A stretch of DNA of 64,000 nucleotides from Nocardioides seonyuensis (lineage in GTDB: Bacteria; Actinomycetota; Actinomycetes; Propionibacteriales; Nocardioidaceae), in contig NZ_CP038436.1 of assembly GCF_004683965.1 (NCBI RefSeq), forward strand, positions 1,798,001 to 1,862,000, in the 5' to 3' direction. The notes beneath the pieces are model-generated. The model saw nothing but the letters and a program-made list of their open reading frames with translations, was not told the DNA's origin and searched no databases. Below are positions 35,329-44,029 of the stretch, piece by piece. The first letter of the stretch is position 1. Each line of letters starts with the position of its first letter. The translations under genes were made by a program, and so were the position numbers.

Positions 35329-35814
35329 GTGACCGACGAAGTCAGCGACTTCGTACAGCAGTACCTGGCCCATGGCGACGAATGGGCGCGCTCGCTGTAT
35401 GAGGCAGTCGGCCGGGTCACGGTGTCGGGTGCTGCCGTTGAAGGTGCGCTGTTCTCGCTAGCCATGCAACTAGCCCCGTCGGACGACCTCTACGGGGCCC
35501 GAATCGACAAACTCCGCTCCGTTATCGAAAACAACCGGGGCGAATTGTCACGCAACCATCGGAAGCTCTGCGCGCAACTTCTCGGCAGAGCCAGCGACGC
35601 GCTCAGGCGCAGGAACTTCGTCGTGCACCTGGCATGGAACACAATTCCGTTTCACCAGGGACAGCATCTTGGAGTTGGCATCCGGAAGGCGCCAAGCGGT
35701 CAGGGATTGCTTGGGAGCATGAAGTCGACCAAGGAGTTGCAGGACCTCGGGGCGGAACTACACGACGTGGCGGCATCCATCAGCACTTTGCAGCACAACA
35801 TTGCCACGGCATAG
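35329..35814 (+). CDS. HEPN-like protein in the island
   Basis: This 161-residue, mainly helical protein contains RNFVVH (R95 to H100) in ALRRRNFVVHLAWN, which fits the HEPN ribonuclease signature R-N-x3-H. An early helix (ARSLYEAVGRVTVSGAAVEGALFSLAMQL) and the final helices fit a HEPN four-helix bundle. HEPN proteins act as RNA-cleaving toxins in defence systems. I choose GTG 35329 with GGAG 7 bases upstream; the longer frame enters the integrase upstream region. No partner antitoxin gene is adjacent, and the assignment rests on the motif and fold impression only. Confidence 0.6.
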   Translation: MTDEVSDFVQQYLAHGDEWARSLYEAVGRVTVSGAAVEGALFSLAMQLAPSDDLYGARIDKLRSVIENNRGELSRNHRKLCAQLLGRASDALRRRNFVVHLAWNTIPFHQGQHLGVGIRKAPSGQGLLGSMKSTKELQDLGAELHDVAASISTLQHNIATA

Positions 35815-35942
35815 GTGATCGCTTCCCGAGGCAGCCAGCCAACTTCTCCACGTCCGCGGATCCGGATGACACGATAAGGGCAACGGGAGACTGCCCCCCG
35901 CGCACCACCGGGGCGATGGCCGCGGAAGGGCACACGTGATCG

Positions 35943-37067
35943 TTACGCGGTCAGCCGCTTGCAGAAGAACGCGCCGGCCGGGTGTCTTATGAGCATCTCG
36001 TCGCCTGGGATGTCCGCATACGTCGCAGATATCCCCTCCGACGCCCCGGCTGCTTTGCAGTTCACACTGTCGGACCCTGTGTGCATCAGATATGCAACTG
36101 GGCAATCGCATGACGTGACGAACGCGTAGAAGATTCCTTGGAGCGCGTCCTCAAGCAGAGAGATCGGGTAGTGAATGGAGTGCATCTCGCAGAGCGCGGG
36201 AACTCGGACCATGCCATTCACGACGACACTTCGAGGCACCTGGGCCGCCGGAGTCCAAGGCTGCACATCCACGACGTCTAGGGTCGATCGCAACGTCTTC
36301 CCATCCGCGAAACGAAGAAACGACTCTTCGGTGACCGTCTGTCCTCTGGGCCACAGCACCGGTGCACCCTTCGGCCAGAGCTGCGGCATCCTTGAAACGT
36401 TGGCGACCTCTACTGCCGGCGCGAGTGTGTCGAACGTCAGACCGTGCAGGATGAGTTGGCCGAGCACCAGCGTGAGCGCGTAGGCATGTGGCCGGTCGGG
36501 TTCAGGGATCCTCGAGACGCGGACGGCCATCGGAGTCACCCGGACAGCCGACCTTGTCGTTCCCTCGTACCGTCCAATCCAGAACTGGCTGGCGTCAAGT
36601 GGCTCGACCCGGTCGCGACGTTCATACAGCGCCGTGTACATGGCTTGGGGAAGGCCGTATCCACGTTCTCGCTGTTCGTTGCTCGACATGAGCATGGCAG
36701 TCAGGGCGGTCTTCTGAGCCCACATGGCGATTGCGCCCTGGTCATCAGGGTGAATCCTTCCTGCTTCGCCGAGAACCAACGGGGCAAGGACACGCTGAGC
36801 GACGTGTTCGAGGCGGCTCATCCAGCCGTTGTTGCAGGATGCACAGAATCGCTTGACCGTCTGACGGAAGGGAGGCTGTTCTCCCATGTGGCGAGGCAGG
36901 CCGTTCAGTGGGCCTGCCATGTGACGTACAGGAGTCAGGTCCAGACCAATCTTGCTCAGCCAGTCGCCGAAGACGTGCTCGCGAGTCAAGGGTTCGATGG
37001 ATCCGCAGAAGGCGCACGAGTCAGACACATGCCGATTGTCTATCGAAGAGGGCGGTGCCAACGCCAA
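35943..37067 (-). CDS. HNH-like Cys/His protein in the island
   Basis: This 374-residue protein has a zinc-finger-like HNH arrangement: CAFC (C18, C21), then LTREHVFGDWL (E30, H31), then FCASCNNGWMS (C75, C78, N79, N80). This CxxC...EH...CxxCNxxW pattern is that of HNH-type nucleases. The remaining 280 residues show no known domain. It is encoded downstream of the AIPR gene on the same strand, 172 bp away, so co-expression is plausible. The TTG start at 37067 is uncertain; GTG 37028 is possible but would sit close to the first cysteine. Confidence 0.65.
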   Translation of the reverse strand: MALAPPSSIDNRHVSDSCAFCGSIEPLTREHVFGDWLSKIGLDLTPVRHMAGPLNGLPRHMGEQPPFRQTVKRFCASCNNGWMSRLEHVAQRVLAPLVLGEAGRIHPDDQGAIAMWAQKTALTAMLMSSNEQRERGYGLPQAMYTALYERRDRVEPLDASQFWIGRYEGTTRSAVRVTPMAVRVSRIPEPDRPHAYALTLVLGQLILHGLTFDTLAPAVEVANVSRMPQLWPKGAPVLWPRGQTVTEESFLRFADGKTLRSTLDVVDVQPWTPAAQVPRSVVVNGMVRVPALCEMHSIHYPISLLEDALQGIFYAFVTSCDCPVAYLMHTGSDSVNCKAAGASEGISATYADIPGDEMLIRHPAGAFFCKRLTA

Positions 37068-37239
37068 GTTGTCCAGCTAAGCGCGCCCATGCCGTTCTCG
37101 TCCTCGAAATTCGAGCGTTGGCGGAGACACGCGGCCCCGCCGTCCGAGTGATGCTCGCGCGTCCCGATCGACACATGACCAAGGTCATCGCTCTGAGCAA
37201 GGCTCCCGCCCGAAGCCTCCGTGCGCTGGATCCCCCGTG

Positions 37240-38892
37240 CTAAAGGCTGGCATCGCTCAGGAGCTTGGATACACGCGAGCCGTTCTTGAAGACGTTGCCT
37301 GGATAGGCATTTGCTGGGAACACATCGACGAGCGAGTCCATTAGGTCCTCTACGTTGTCTTTGAGGTCATTCATCACCGACGTGAGGTCGCTGTCTGGGT
37401 TCGAAAGCGTCTTCTGGCCGACGTCCTTCATCACCAGGTGCGCAATCACCCGCCGGCCGTGGACCGCGATTCCCGCCCTCACGCCGTCTGACGCGCTTTC
37501 CATATCGTCCAGGAGGGCGTCAACTGCATCGGTGATCTGGACGGCGCGCTGGAGGCGCAACGGATCGGTCTGAGGGTTGAAGAGGGACTTGTAGGTCTCT
37601 GTGAAGAGCCTCGACACCTCTCTCTTCGCGACCACGCTGTGAGAGACGCTGGGAGAGGCGCACGCTAGAGCAACTGCAGCTTGACGCAATTCGATTACTT
37701 TCGACGGGTCTTTCGAGCGTGGGATCTCGGCCGACCGAAGCACGTACTCATAGCCTAGAACCTGCAGTTCGCGCACGAGGCGGTGCTGCTCTGGATCGAG
37801 GAACGCGAAATCTTGGCTCGAGACCTCGTTCTGCGTGTTGGCGAATCGGGTGATTCGCCGACCGAGATCCACTTCTTCGCGGGGAACCTCGATGCAGCGA
37901 ACAATTACGAACGCTTTGCCGAGGTTCGGCTCATGCGTCGTGCCGATGGCTGCGCCGAGCGTTGAGACAGTCTGTGCGCCGTTCACGATGCTCGCGCCTG
38001 TCAGCCTGAAGTAGCCGACGTCTCGGTTGAGAAGGCCGCCCGGACCAGTCTCGATCGATTCGGCTAGGACTGTGATGCCGTTGTTGTAGTAGACGAAGTG
38101 ATCCGGGGTCGACGCGATCGTCTCAAGGATCCCTTCATTGATGTCTGAACGTGGAATCACGACGCGAATATTCTCAGCGAAGAGGTCAGAGCCGTGAGCC
38201 TTGAACCACGCAGCAATTTCCGAAGCGCTGACTCGCCCGTAGAAGATTCGCTGTGGATCCGACGCTTTGCCCCAATCGAGTATCTGAAGCTCAATCTCCA
38301 CAGATGGCCGCAGTTTCTCTGAAATCGAGTTGAAGAGCGCGCCTTGGCCGTAGTGCACGTGGCTCGCGAGAGGCTCCACGTCCTGCAAGTCGTTGAGTTG
38401 TTCGAGGAGCTCAGTGACGGGCTCCTCAACTTCGACCGTCAAGGGGTCGCTGGCTGTCGTGACGGTTACCAAGCGAATCCGAGCCCCGGGGGTCTTGAGT
38501 AGGTTACGGACGGCAGTCTTGGTCGCCTCGGACGCGTTTGCCGGCTCATTGCCGGCCTTCATGCCTAGGAGAGAGCGAGCACCATTCAAGAACTTGAGGA
38601 CGCCTGCCAGATCCATCGAGCCAGTGCCGTCCTTGCGCCACTTCGATTGAACGAGGACTACGAGCTTCGCTGCTGGATCAACTCCGATTGCATCGATGCC
38701 GCGATCGCCGCCACCGTCCGTAATCTCGAGGATCTGGGATCCGTCAGCGAGGTCACCGAGCACCAGCTGTACAGCATGCAGCGCCAGCAGGCGGGAGAGA
38801 TTGTTGTCTTCGTCAAGGTCTAGATCCCAGTGCGAGCTCTCATGCAGCCCGCGGACGTGAGTTTCGATCTGGCTGACATGAAACTTGCTCAA
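37240..38892 (-). CDS. AIPR-family protein with N-terminal PD-(D/E)xK-like nuclease domain
   Basis: This 550-residue protein has an N-terminal restriction-endonuclease-like region with D67 in GIDAIGV and QSK (Q82, K84) in LVVLVQSKW, a D...QxK variant of the PD-(D/E)xK site. The AIPR (abortive infection) region follows, with YYNNGITVLAE (NNGIT at 270-274), SIVNGAQTVS (301-310) and FANTQNEVSSQDFAFLD (from 350). Such fusions are anti-phage proteins that act on invading DNA or abort infection. I choose TTG 38892 because GGGAG lies 5 bases upstream; the longer frame adds 28 residues without homology. Confidence 0.82.
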   Translation of the reverse strand: MSKFHVSQIETHVRGLHESSHWDLDLDEDNNLSRLLALHAVQLVLGDLADGSQILEITDGGGDRGIDAIGVDPAAKLVVLVQSKWRKDGTGSMDLAGVLKFLNGARSLLGMKAGNEPANASEATKTAVRNLLKTPGARIRLVTVTTASDPLTVEVEEPVTELLEQLNDLQDVEPLASHVHYGQGALFNSISEKLRPSVEIELQILDWGKASDPQRIFYGRVSASEIAAWFKAHGSDLFAENIRVVIPRSDINEGILETIASTPDHFVYYNNGITVLAESIETGPGGLLNRDVGYFRLTGASIVNGAQTVSTLGAAIGTTHEPNLGKAFVIVRCIEVPREEVDLGRRITRFANTQNEVSSQDFAFLDPEQHRLVRELQVLGYEYVLRSAEIPRSKDPSKVIELRQAAVALACASPSVSHSVVAKREVSRLFTETYKSLFNPQTDPLRLQRAVQITDAVDALLDDMESASDGVRAGIAVHGRRVIAHLVMKDVGQKTLSNPDSDLTSVMNDLKDNVEDLMDSLVDVFPANAYPGNVFKNGSRVSKLLSDASL

Positions 38893-39233
38893 CAGGACTC
38901 CCTCGATGAACTGGTGGACGCCTGCCCAGCCTAGGTGGGTGGCGCGGTGGCGCGTCCCGCAACAAAGCAACCTCATACTGATTGGCGCAATGATCGAGCG
39001 TCGTTGATCTCGATACTGCTAGCGCCTTCGGTCGGGCGCAATGCCCTCGCACGAGCGGCAGCGGCGACTCAAGCGGCCCAGGATGCCGCCCGTTGCCAGA
39101 CGCAATATGCTGGAGCGGCGGCTGGGATCGCCCTCGGCACACCTGTACGCAGTAAGCGGCCAGCCCCAAGGTATGCGATTCAACGCTGCGTCTATCTGGG
39201 CGGAATGGGCGCGGTCAACCCCCACACCGAGTC
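38893..39233. other. 341-bp gap at the right island border
   Basis: I find no gene, tRNA or strong promoter here. It should carry the AIPR gene promoter on the minus strand and holds the right att-like repeat at 39199-39233, next to the nnrD stop codon. Confidence 0.6.
39199..39233 (+). repeat. candidate attR repeat
   Basis: GGCGGAATGGGCGCGGTC (39199-39216) is the partner of 33546-33563, and ACACCGAGTC (39224-39233) of 33570-33579. It ends at the base before the nnrD stop codon (39234-39236, minus strand). Confidence 0.55.
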
Positions 39234-40154
39234 TCAATCCCCACCCAGCGACCGCATGACGAGCGGCAGCTCGTCGGTGATCTCGCTGGCGAGGTAGCCG
39301 ACTCGGCCCCAGCGGGCGGCGAGGACGTCGCCGGCGGCGGCGTGGACGTGTTTGGCCCAGACGGTGGCTTGGAGGGCGGTGGCTCCGCGGGCGATGAGGC
39401 CGACGAGGGCGCCGGCGACGACGTCGCCGCTGCCAGAGGTGCCGAGGCCGGTGTCGCCGGTTGAGATCTTCCAGAGGCCGGCGGGGGAGGCGATCCAGGG
39501 GCCGCAGGCGACGACGGCGTCCAGGCCCTCGGCGATGCGGAGGATGGCGGGCGGGACGTGCTCGTCCTTGACCTCGTCCACGTCGAGGAGGCGGGCCAGC
39601 TCGGGGGCGTTGGGCGTGAGGACGAGATGTCCCTGCAACGACGTACCGAGCTCGGCCTCGAGACCGGGCATCACCGTGACGGCTGCCGCGTCCAGCACGA
39701 CGGGGACGCCCTTGGGTGCTGCGGTGGCGACTGCCGCCAGCAGCTTCTCGACTCCCTCGCCTGCGCGCAGGCCGGGGCCGACCAGGATCGCGTCGGCGCG
39801 GGCGACCTCGTCCTCGAGGAGCTCCTCGAGGCGCTCGCCGGAGATCGAGCCCTCGTCGTCCTGGGGCAGCGGCAGGGTGCCGGACTCGGGGAGGGCGACG
39901 GCCAGCTGGGTGGCGACGCCCTCGGCCGTCGCGATCGTCAGCCGCCCCGCGCCCATCCGCAGCGCTGCGGTGCCGGCCAGCATCACCGCGCCGGGCGTCG
40001 TACAGGTGCCGCCGATGACGAGCACCTGGCCGCGGGAGTACTTCGAGCCGGACGGCTCGGGCAACGACCAGGAGCGGAGGACCTCCGGCGTGACCAGGTG
40101 GGGGGAGTCGACGTTGCCGCCGGCCTGCTCCATGTCCTGCGAGGAGTCAGGCAT
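39234..40154 (-). CDS. nnrD: ADP-dependent NAD(P)H-hydrate dehydratase
   Basis: This 306-residue protein matches the C-terminal (YjeF-C/NnrD) half of the NAD(P)HX repair enzymes: KYSRGQVLVIGGT near the N-terminus, GRLTIATAEG, LVGPGLRAGEG, LTPNAPELARLL and the ATP-site TGLGTSGSGDVVAG. It removes water from hydrated NADH/NADPH. The epimerase half is not fused here. Its start overlaps the phosphatase gene stop by 8 bp. The candidate right att repeat touches its stop codon. Confidence 0.9.
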   Translation of the reverse strand: MPDSSQDMEQAGGNVDSPHLVTPEVLRSWSLPEPSGSKYSRGQVLVIGGTCTTPGAVMLAGTAALRMGAGRLTIATAEGVATQLAVALPESGTLPLPQDDEGSISGERLEELLEDEVARADAILVGPGLRAGEGVEKLLAAVATAAPKGVPVVLDAAAVTVMPGLEAELGTSLQGHLVLTPNAPELARLLDVDEVKDEHVPPAILRIAEGLDAVVACGPWIASPAGLWKISTGDTGLGTSGSGDVVAGALVGLIARGATALQATVWAKHVHAAAGDVLAARWGRVGYLASEITDELPLVMRSLGGD

Positions 40155-40911
40155 CGGGCGCGTCCGTGTCAGCCGCGGCGCCCGGCTCGTCGGTGACCTT
40201 CACGTCGTCCTCCCGGAGGTGTTCGTCGAGGTTGTAGTCCACCACGTCCCACCCCGTCGCCGAGTCCGGGTTGCTGACCAGCCGGCAGATGGCGGCGTTC
40301 TTGAGCGGGTTGTCCCGCGCCCGGTCGAGCACCTGCTCCTCGTCGAGACCCTCGGCGACGTAGCAGAACAGCAGCAGCACGACGTCGTGGCCGGTGACCA
40401 GCACCCGCTTGGCCTTCTCGGTGTTGCCCAGGTCGGTGAGGACAGCGCGCACGCGGAACGCCACGTCGGCCCACGACTCGCCGCCGGCCGGGCGGTAGTA
40501 GAACTTGCCGAGCCAGTCGCGCCGCTCGGCCTCGTCGGGGTAGGCCGCGCGGATGCCCGCCGAGGTCAGCTTGTCGGTGACCCCCATGTCACGGTCGCGC
40601 AGCCGCTCGTCGACGCGTCGGCCGATCTCGAGGCCGGCGACCCCGAGAGCGACCTCCGCGGTCTCACGTGCACGCCGGTAGGGGCTCGTCCACAGCACTT
40701 CCGGACGCTCGTCCTCCGGCAGGTCGGCCAGCCACCGCCCGACCGCCTCAGCCTGCTCACGCCCCAGGTCGGACAGCGTGACGTCGGGATCCCGCGCGGG
40801 GACGTCGATCTGCTCGAGCTTGTCGCGCATGGCCGCCTCGGCGGCGACGTTGCCCACGGACTGGCCGTGGCGCACGAGGATGAGCTGGGTGGGCTGGTCG
40901 GACTGTGGCAT
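40147..40911 (-). CDS. histidine phosphatase family protein
   Basis: This 254-residue protein belongs to the phosphoglycerate mutase-like superfamily: the phospho-histidine motif LVRHGQS is at residues 12-18, SPYRRARETAE follows, and the second histidine is in VLVTGHDVVLL. Cofactor-dependent phosphatase or mutase activity is expected; the substrate is unknown. The acidic C-terminal tail (EDDVKVTDEPGAAADTDAPDA) is unusual. It overlaps nnrD by 8 bp and so may be cotranscribed. Confidence 0.82.
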   Translation of the reverse strand: MPQSDQPTQLILVRHGQSVGNVAAEAAMRDKLEQIDVPARDPDVTLSDLGREQAEAVGRWLADLPEDERPEVLWTSPYRRARETAEVALGVAGLEIGRRVDERLRDRDMGVTDKLTSAGIRAAYPDEAERRDWLGKFYYRPAGGESWADVAFRVRAVLTDLGNTEKAKRVLVTGHDVVLLLFCYVAEGLDEEQVLDRARDNPLKNAAICRLVSNPDSATGWDVVDYNLDEHLREDDVKVTDEPGAAADTDAPDA

Positions 40912-40929
40912 GGGGCCTCCGTCGTCAGG

Positions 40930-41430
40930 CTAGCCCTGGGGCAGGCGCCGGTTGATGTCCTCGCTCATGCGGGTGATGGCGACGTAGAACTCGCACATCA
41001 TCCGGAAGAAGCACAGGTAGAGGAGGCCGACGAGCGGGGCGAGGATCATCGTCACGATGCCCACGCCGGGGCTGTCGCCGAAGAAGCCGCTGAACGCGAA
41101 GAACAGCGTGCCGATCCCGATCCCGATCAGGCCGAGGATGTAGACGACCTTGATGATCATCGGCGTCACGAACGTCGTGAAGCTCAGGTCGAAGAGCGCG
41201 CCGAAGAAGCCCTTGCGGCTCGGGGTCCCGACGCCACCGGGGCCGCCCTGCCCGTAGCCACCCTGCTGCTGGTAGCCGCCGGAGCCGTAGCCACCCGACC
41301 CGTAGCCGCCCTGGCCGTAGCTGCCCTGGTCAGGAGCCGGCGGCTGCTGGCCGTAGGGGCTGGTGGGCTGGTCGCCGTACGACCCCTGCGGGTCGTTGGG
41401 GTTCGGCGGGTTCTGGCCGTAGTTCGACAT
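40930..41430 (-). CDS. DUF4282 membrane protein with Gly/Tyr/Gln-rich N-terminus
   Basis: This 166-residue protein has an N-terminal low-complexity stretch (about 1-70) of repeated GYGSGG and YGQ units, then two membrane spans (VYILGLIGIGIGTLFFAFSGFF and GIVTMILAPLVGLLYLCFF) and a short C-terminus typical of DUF4282. Function is unknown. The disordered N-terminus resembles those of actinobacterial surface or division-associated membrane proteins, but this is only resemblance. Confidence 0.82.
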   Translation of the reverse strand: MSNYGQNPPNPNDPQGSYGDQPTSPYGQQPPAPDQGSYGQGGYGSGGYGSGGYQQQGGYGQGGPGGVGTPSRKGFFGALFDLSFTTFVTPMIIKVVYILGLIGIGIGTLFFAFSGFFGDSPGVGIVTMILAPLVGLLYLCFFRMMCEFYVAITRMSEDINRRLPQG

Positions 41431-41504
41431 AAAGAGCTCCCTCGTGCGCCGGCGCTGGTCGCCGGATCGTCGCTCCGCACCCTACTGACGTCCGGACGCG
41501 ACGA

Positions 41505-41532
41505 GGCCCGGACACCCTGCGGTGTCCGGGCC
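41505..41532 (-). terminator. terminator hairpin after the livJ-like gene
   Basis: GGCCCGGACACC (41505-41516) pairs perfectly with GGTGTCCGGGCC (41521-41532) around a 4-nt loop, 14 bases after the binding-protein stop on the minus strand. No T-tract follows. It separates the ABC operon from the DUF4282 gene. Confidence 0.7.
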
Positions 41533-41546
41533 CCGGTCGTGCGGTT

Positions 41547-42890
41547 CTACTCCGGGACGCCGCTCTCCGGCGGGGCGTCACCTGCCTGCTCGGAGTCGTC
41601 CTCGGCGATCTCGGCGTCACCGATGTCGCTGACCAGCACCTCGGTCAGCGGCTCGGAGGTCGTGCCCGCGAGCTCGACGATGCGCAGCCCCGAGATGCCC
41701 ATGTGGCTGTCCTCGCCGTAGCGGAACGGCGCGAGCTGCGGCCCGGCCATCGACTCGCCGTTCTCCTCCAGCGCCTCGACGATGCCCTCACGCGTCAGGT
41801 CCTCGCCGGCGGCCTGCAGCGCCTGCACGAACGCGTAGGCGTGGGACATGCCGTAGATCCGGTAGTTGGTGAGCTTGCCGTCGGTGCCGTGCTCGTCCCA
41901 GACCTTCTGCCACAGCTGCACCCACGGGTCGTCGGGCTGGTCGATGCCGGGGATGTACTCGGAGGTCATCACGCCGTCGAGCGCGCTGGCGCCCTTGACC
42001 TTGCCCTCGGAGAACTTCGCCAGCAGGCCGCCGACGAGCGTCGGGTCCGACCCGATGCTGCTGAAGTACCAGTCCGGGTTGTAGCCGATCGTCATCGCGA
42101 CGAGCTTGGCCAGCGCGGTGTAGGACGGCGTGTTGAAGCCGAGGACCAAATCGGCCTTGGCGCCCTGGAGACCGGCGATCTGCGGGCCGACGTCCTGGGT
42201 GCCGGAGGTGTAGCGCTCCACGGCGACGATCTGGTCGTCGAGGAACTGGCGGATGCCCTTCTCGGCGTCCTCACCGAGGTCGTCGTCCTGGAGGAACAGG
42301 CCGACCTTGGCGTCGGGCATGTTCTCGGCGATGTACTGGCCGATGATCTTGCCTTCAATCTCGTAGTCGGGCTGCCAGCCGAACGTCATCGGCCGCGCCT
42401 CGGGGTCGTCACCCCACATCAGCGAGCCGGAGGAGACGAAGAGGTCGGGCACGCCCTCGCTGTTGAGCTGGTCGACGACCGCACTGTGGGTGGGGGTCCC
42501 GAGCCCGCCGACCATCGCGAAGATCTCGTCCTGCAGCAGCAGCTCGTTGGTGACCTTGCTGGTGTTGGTCGGGTTGTAGCCGTCGTCCTTGACGATGTAC
42601 TCGATCTGACGTCCGTGCACGCCGCCCTGTGCGTTGACGTAGTCGAAGTAGGCCTTGGCCCCGGTGGGGATCTCGCTGTAGCCCGGCGCCGCGACCCCGG
42701 TCAGGGGGAAGTGCGCGCCGATCTTCACCGAGTCGGCAGTGACGCCGACGTCGGAGGCGCCGCCGCCCTCGCCGTCACCGCCGTCACCGTCGTCGCGGCC
42801 ACCTGCGCCGCAGGAGCTGAGGACCATCGCCGAGACGATGACCCCCGTCAGTGCGAGGAGGCGTGGCCGCCTCCAGTGATTGCGATTCAT
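41547..42890 (-). CDS. livJ: branched-chain amino acid-type substrate-binding lipoprotein
   Basis: This 447-residue binding protein has a signal peptide and lipobox LSSC with C27, then an Asp/Gly-rich linker (DDGDGGDGEGGGASD). The mature part matches the type I periplasmic-binding family for branched-chain amino acids, amides or urea (VKIGAHFPLTGVAAPGYSEIPTGAKAYFDYVNAQGGVHGRQIE). The ATG 42890 overlaps the permease stop (ATGA). It is last in the operon, unusual for a solute receptor gene. The real substrate cannot be told; the divergent PucR-type regulator hints at a nitrogenous compound. Confidence 0.85.
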   Translation of the reverse strand: MNRNHWRRPRLLALTGVIVSAMVLSSCGAGGRDDGDGGDGEGGGASDVGVTADSVKIGAHFPLTGVAAPGYSEIPTGAKAYFDYVNAQGGVHGRQIEYIVKDDGYNPTNTSKVTNELLLQDEIFAMVGGLGTPTHSAVVDQLNSEGVPDLFVSSGSLMWGDDPEARPMTFGWQPDYEIEGKIIGQYIAENMPDAKVGLFLQDDDLGEDAEKGIRQFLDDQIVAVERYTSGTQDVGPQIAGLQGAKADLVLGFNTPSYTALAKLVAMTIGYNPDWYFSSIGSDPTLVGGLLAKFSEGKVKGASALDGVMTSEYIPGIDQPDDPWVQLWQKVWDEHGTDGKLTNYRIYGMSHAYAFVQALQAAGEDLTREGIVEALEENGESMAGPQLAPFRYGEDSHMGISGLRIVELAGTTSEPLTEVLVSDIGDAEIAEDDSEQAGDAPPESGVPE

Positions 42891-44029
42891 CGTGGAACTC
42901 CCTCTGTAGTGGTGGTGTCGTCGGTGCCGATGGCGTCCGGTGAGTCCGGGGTGGTCGGGTGCGGGCCGCCAGCAGCAGCGGCGGCGGTGGCGCGGCGCTG
43001 CAGCCGACGTCGTACGACGGCCTGGTGGACCGTGCCGAAGAGGCCGGCCGGCGCCAGGAGGATCACCGCGACCATCACCAGCCCGTAGACCAGCGGCGCC
43101 AGCTCGGCGGCCTGGATGTCGCTGAGCCCGTTTGCCGTGCCGACCTGGGTGACCACCTGCGGCAGGAAGGTCAGCAGCGCGGCGCCCAGCAGGGCGCCGG
43201 TGAGGCTGCCCAGCCCGCCGAGGACGATCGCCGCGACCAGGGTGAGGCTGATCGTCAGGGTGAACGAGCTGGGCGCGGCCAGGCGGACGGCCAGCCCGAG
43301 CATCGCGCCGGCTGCCCCGGCAGCGGCCGCGCTCACCATGAAGGCCGAGACGCGGGCCCGGCCCAGGTCGATGCCGGCGAGCTGGGCGCTGACCTCGTCG
43401 TCGCGGACCGCGCGCCAGCGGCGACCGACCCGGCTGCGGGAGAGGTTGGCGAGCAGGAAGTAGGTGAGGATCAGCGTGCTCCACGACAGGAAGGCGACCC
43501 AGCCGGCCGTGGTGAGCTCCTGGCCGGTGACGAAGAAGGTCGCCTCCTCGGCCCATCCGGGCCGGTCCGGCATCACGATGCGCAGGCCCTGCTCGCCGCC
43601 CAGGGTCTCCTTGAAGTAGAGCGCGATGCCCGGCACCGCCACCGCCAGGGCCAGCGTGGCGCCGGCGAGGTAGGGGCCGTGCAGCCGGGCCGCGGCGATG
43701 CCGACGGCCGCACCCACGACCAGCGTCACCGCGACCGCCGCCAGCACGACCAGCGGCAACGGGGTGCTCGCCTCGCGGTCGGGGAGCAGCAGGGCGGCGG
43801 TGTAGGCGCCGAACGCCATCAGGGCGCCGTGGCCCAGCGATAGCTGGCCGTTGAGCCCGGTGAGCACGGTCAGCCCGCCCACGGCGATGCCGAGGTAGGC
43901 CATCTCGGCAAGCTGGAAGCGCCGGAAGTCGCTCACGCCCTGGAGGACGAGGATGACCACGACCAGCCCGAGGGCCGCGCCCAGCAGGTGGCGGGCCAGC
44001 GTGCTGGAGGGAAGGTGCAGCCTGCGCAT
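42887..44029 (-). CDS. livM: LivM-type ABC transporter permease
   Basis: This 380-residue permease has about ten hydrophobic segments and the LivM block LTGLNGQLSLGHGALMAFGAYTAALL, then LRGPYLAG-like RLHGPYLAGATLALAV and RRWRAVRDDEVSAQLAGIDLGRARVSAF, the expected coupling region. Its C-terminal 40 residues are Ala/Thr/Asp-rich and cytosolic. It follows LivH with a one-base overlap. Confidence 0.87.
   Translation of the reverse strand: MRRLHLPSSTLARHLLGAALGLVVVILVLQGVSDFRRFQLAEMAYLGIAVGGLTVLTGLNGQLSLGHGALMAFGAYTAALLLPDREASTPLPLVVLAAVAVTLVVGAAVGIAAARLHGPYLAGATLALAVAVPGIALYFKETLGGEQGLRIVMPDRPGWAEEATFFVTGQELTTAGWVAFLSWSTLILTYFLLANLSRSRVGRRWRAVRDDEVSAQLAGIDLGRARVSAFMVSAAAAGAAGAMLGLAVRLAAPSSFTLTISLTLVAAIVLGGLGSLTGALLGAALLTFLPQVVTQVGTANGLSDIQAAELAPLVYGLVMVAVILLAPAGLFGTVHQAVVRRRLQRRATAAAAAGGPHPTTPDSPDAIGTDDTTTTEGVPR

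Larger units (their letters stand above)
33546..39233. mobile_element. candidate mobile defence island
   Basis: This 5.7-kb segment is bracketed by imperfect direct repeats, is more AT-rich than its surroundings, carries a truncated tyrosine recombinase, and encodes only accessory proteins (membrane-anchored unknown, HEPN-like, HNH-like, PD-(D/E)xK-AIPR). The right repeat abuts the stop codon of nnrD. Mobility is probably lost because the integrase is broken. Confidence 0.55.

Noticed and set aside
38893..39233. tRNA gene as the island integration site
   Set aside because: No cloverleaf or CCA-type 3' end could be found; the att-like repeat lies against the nnrD stop codon instead.
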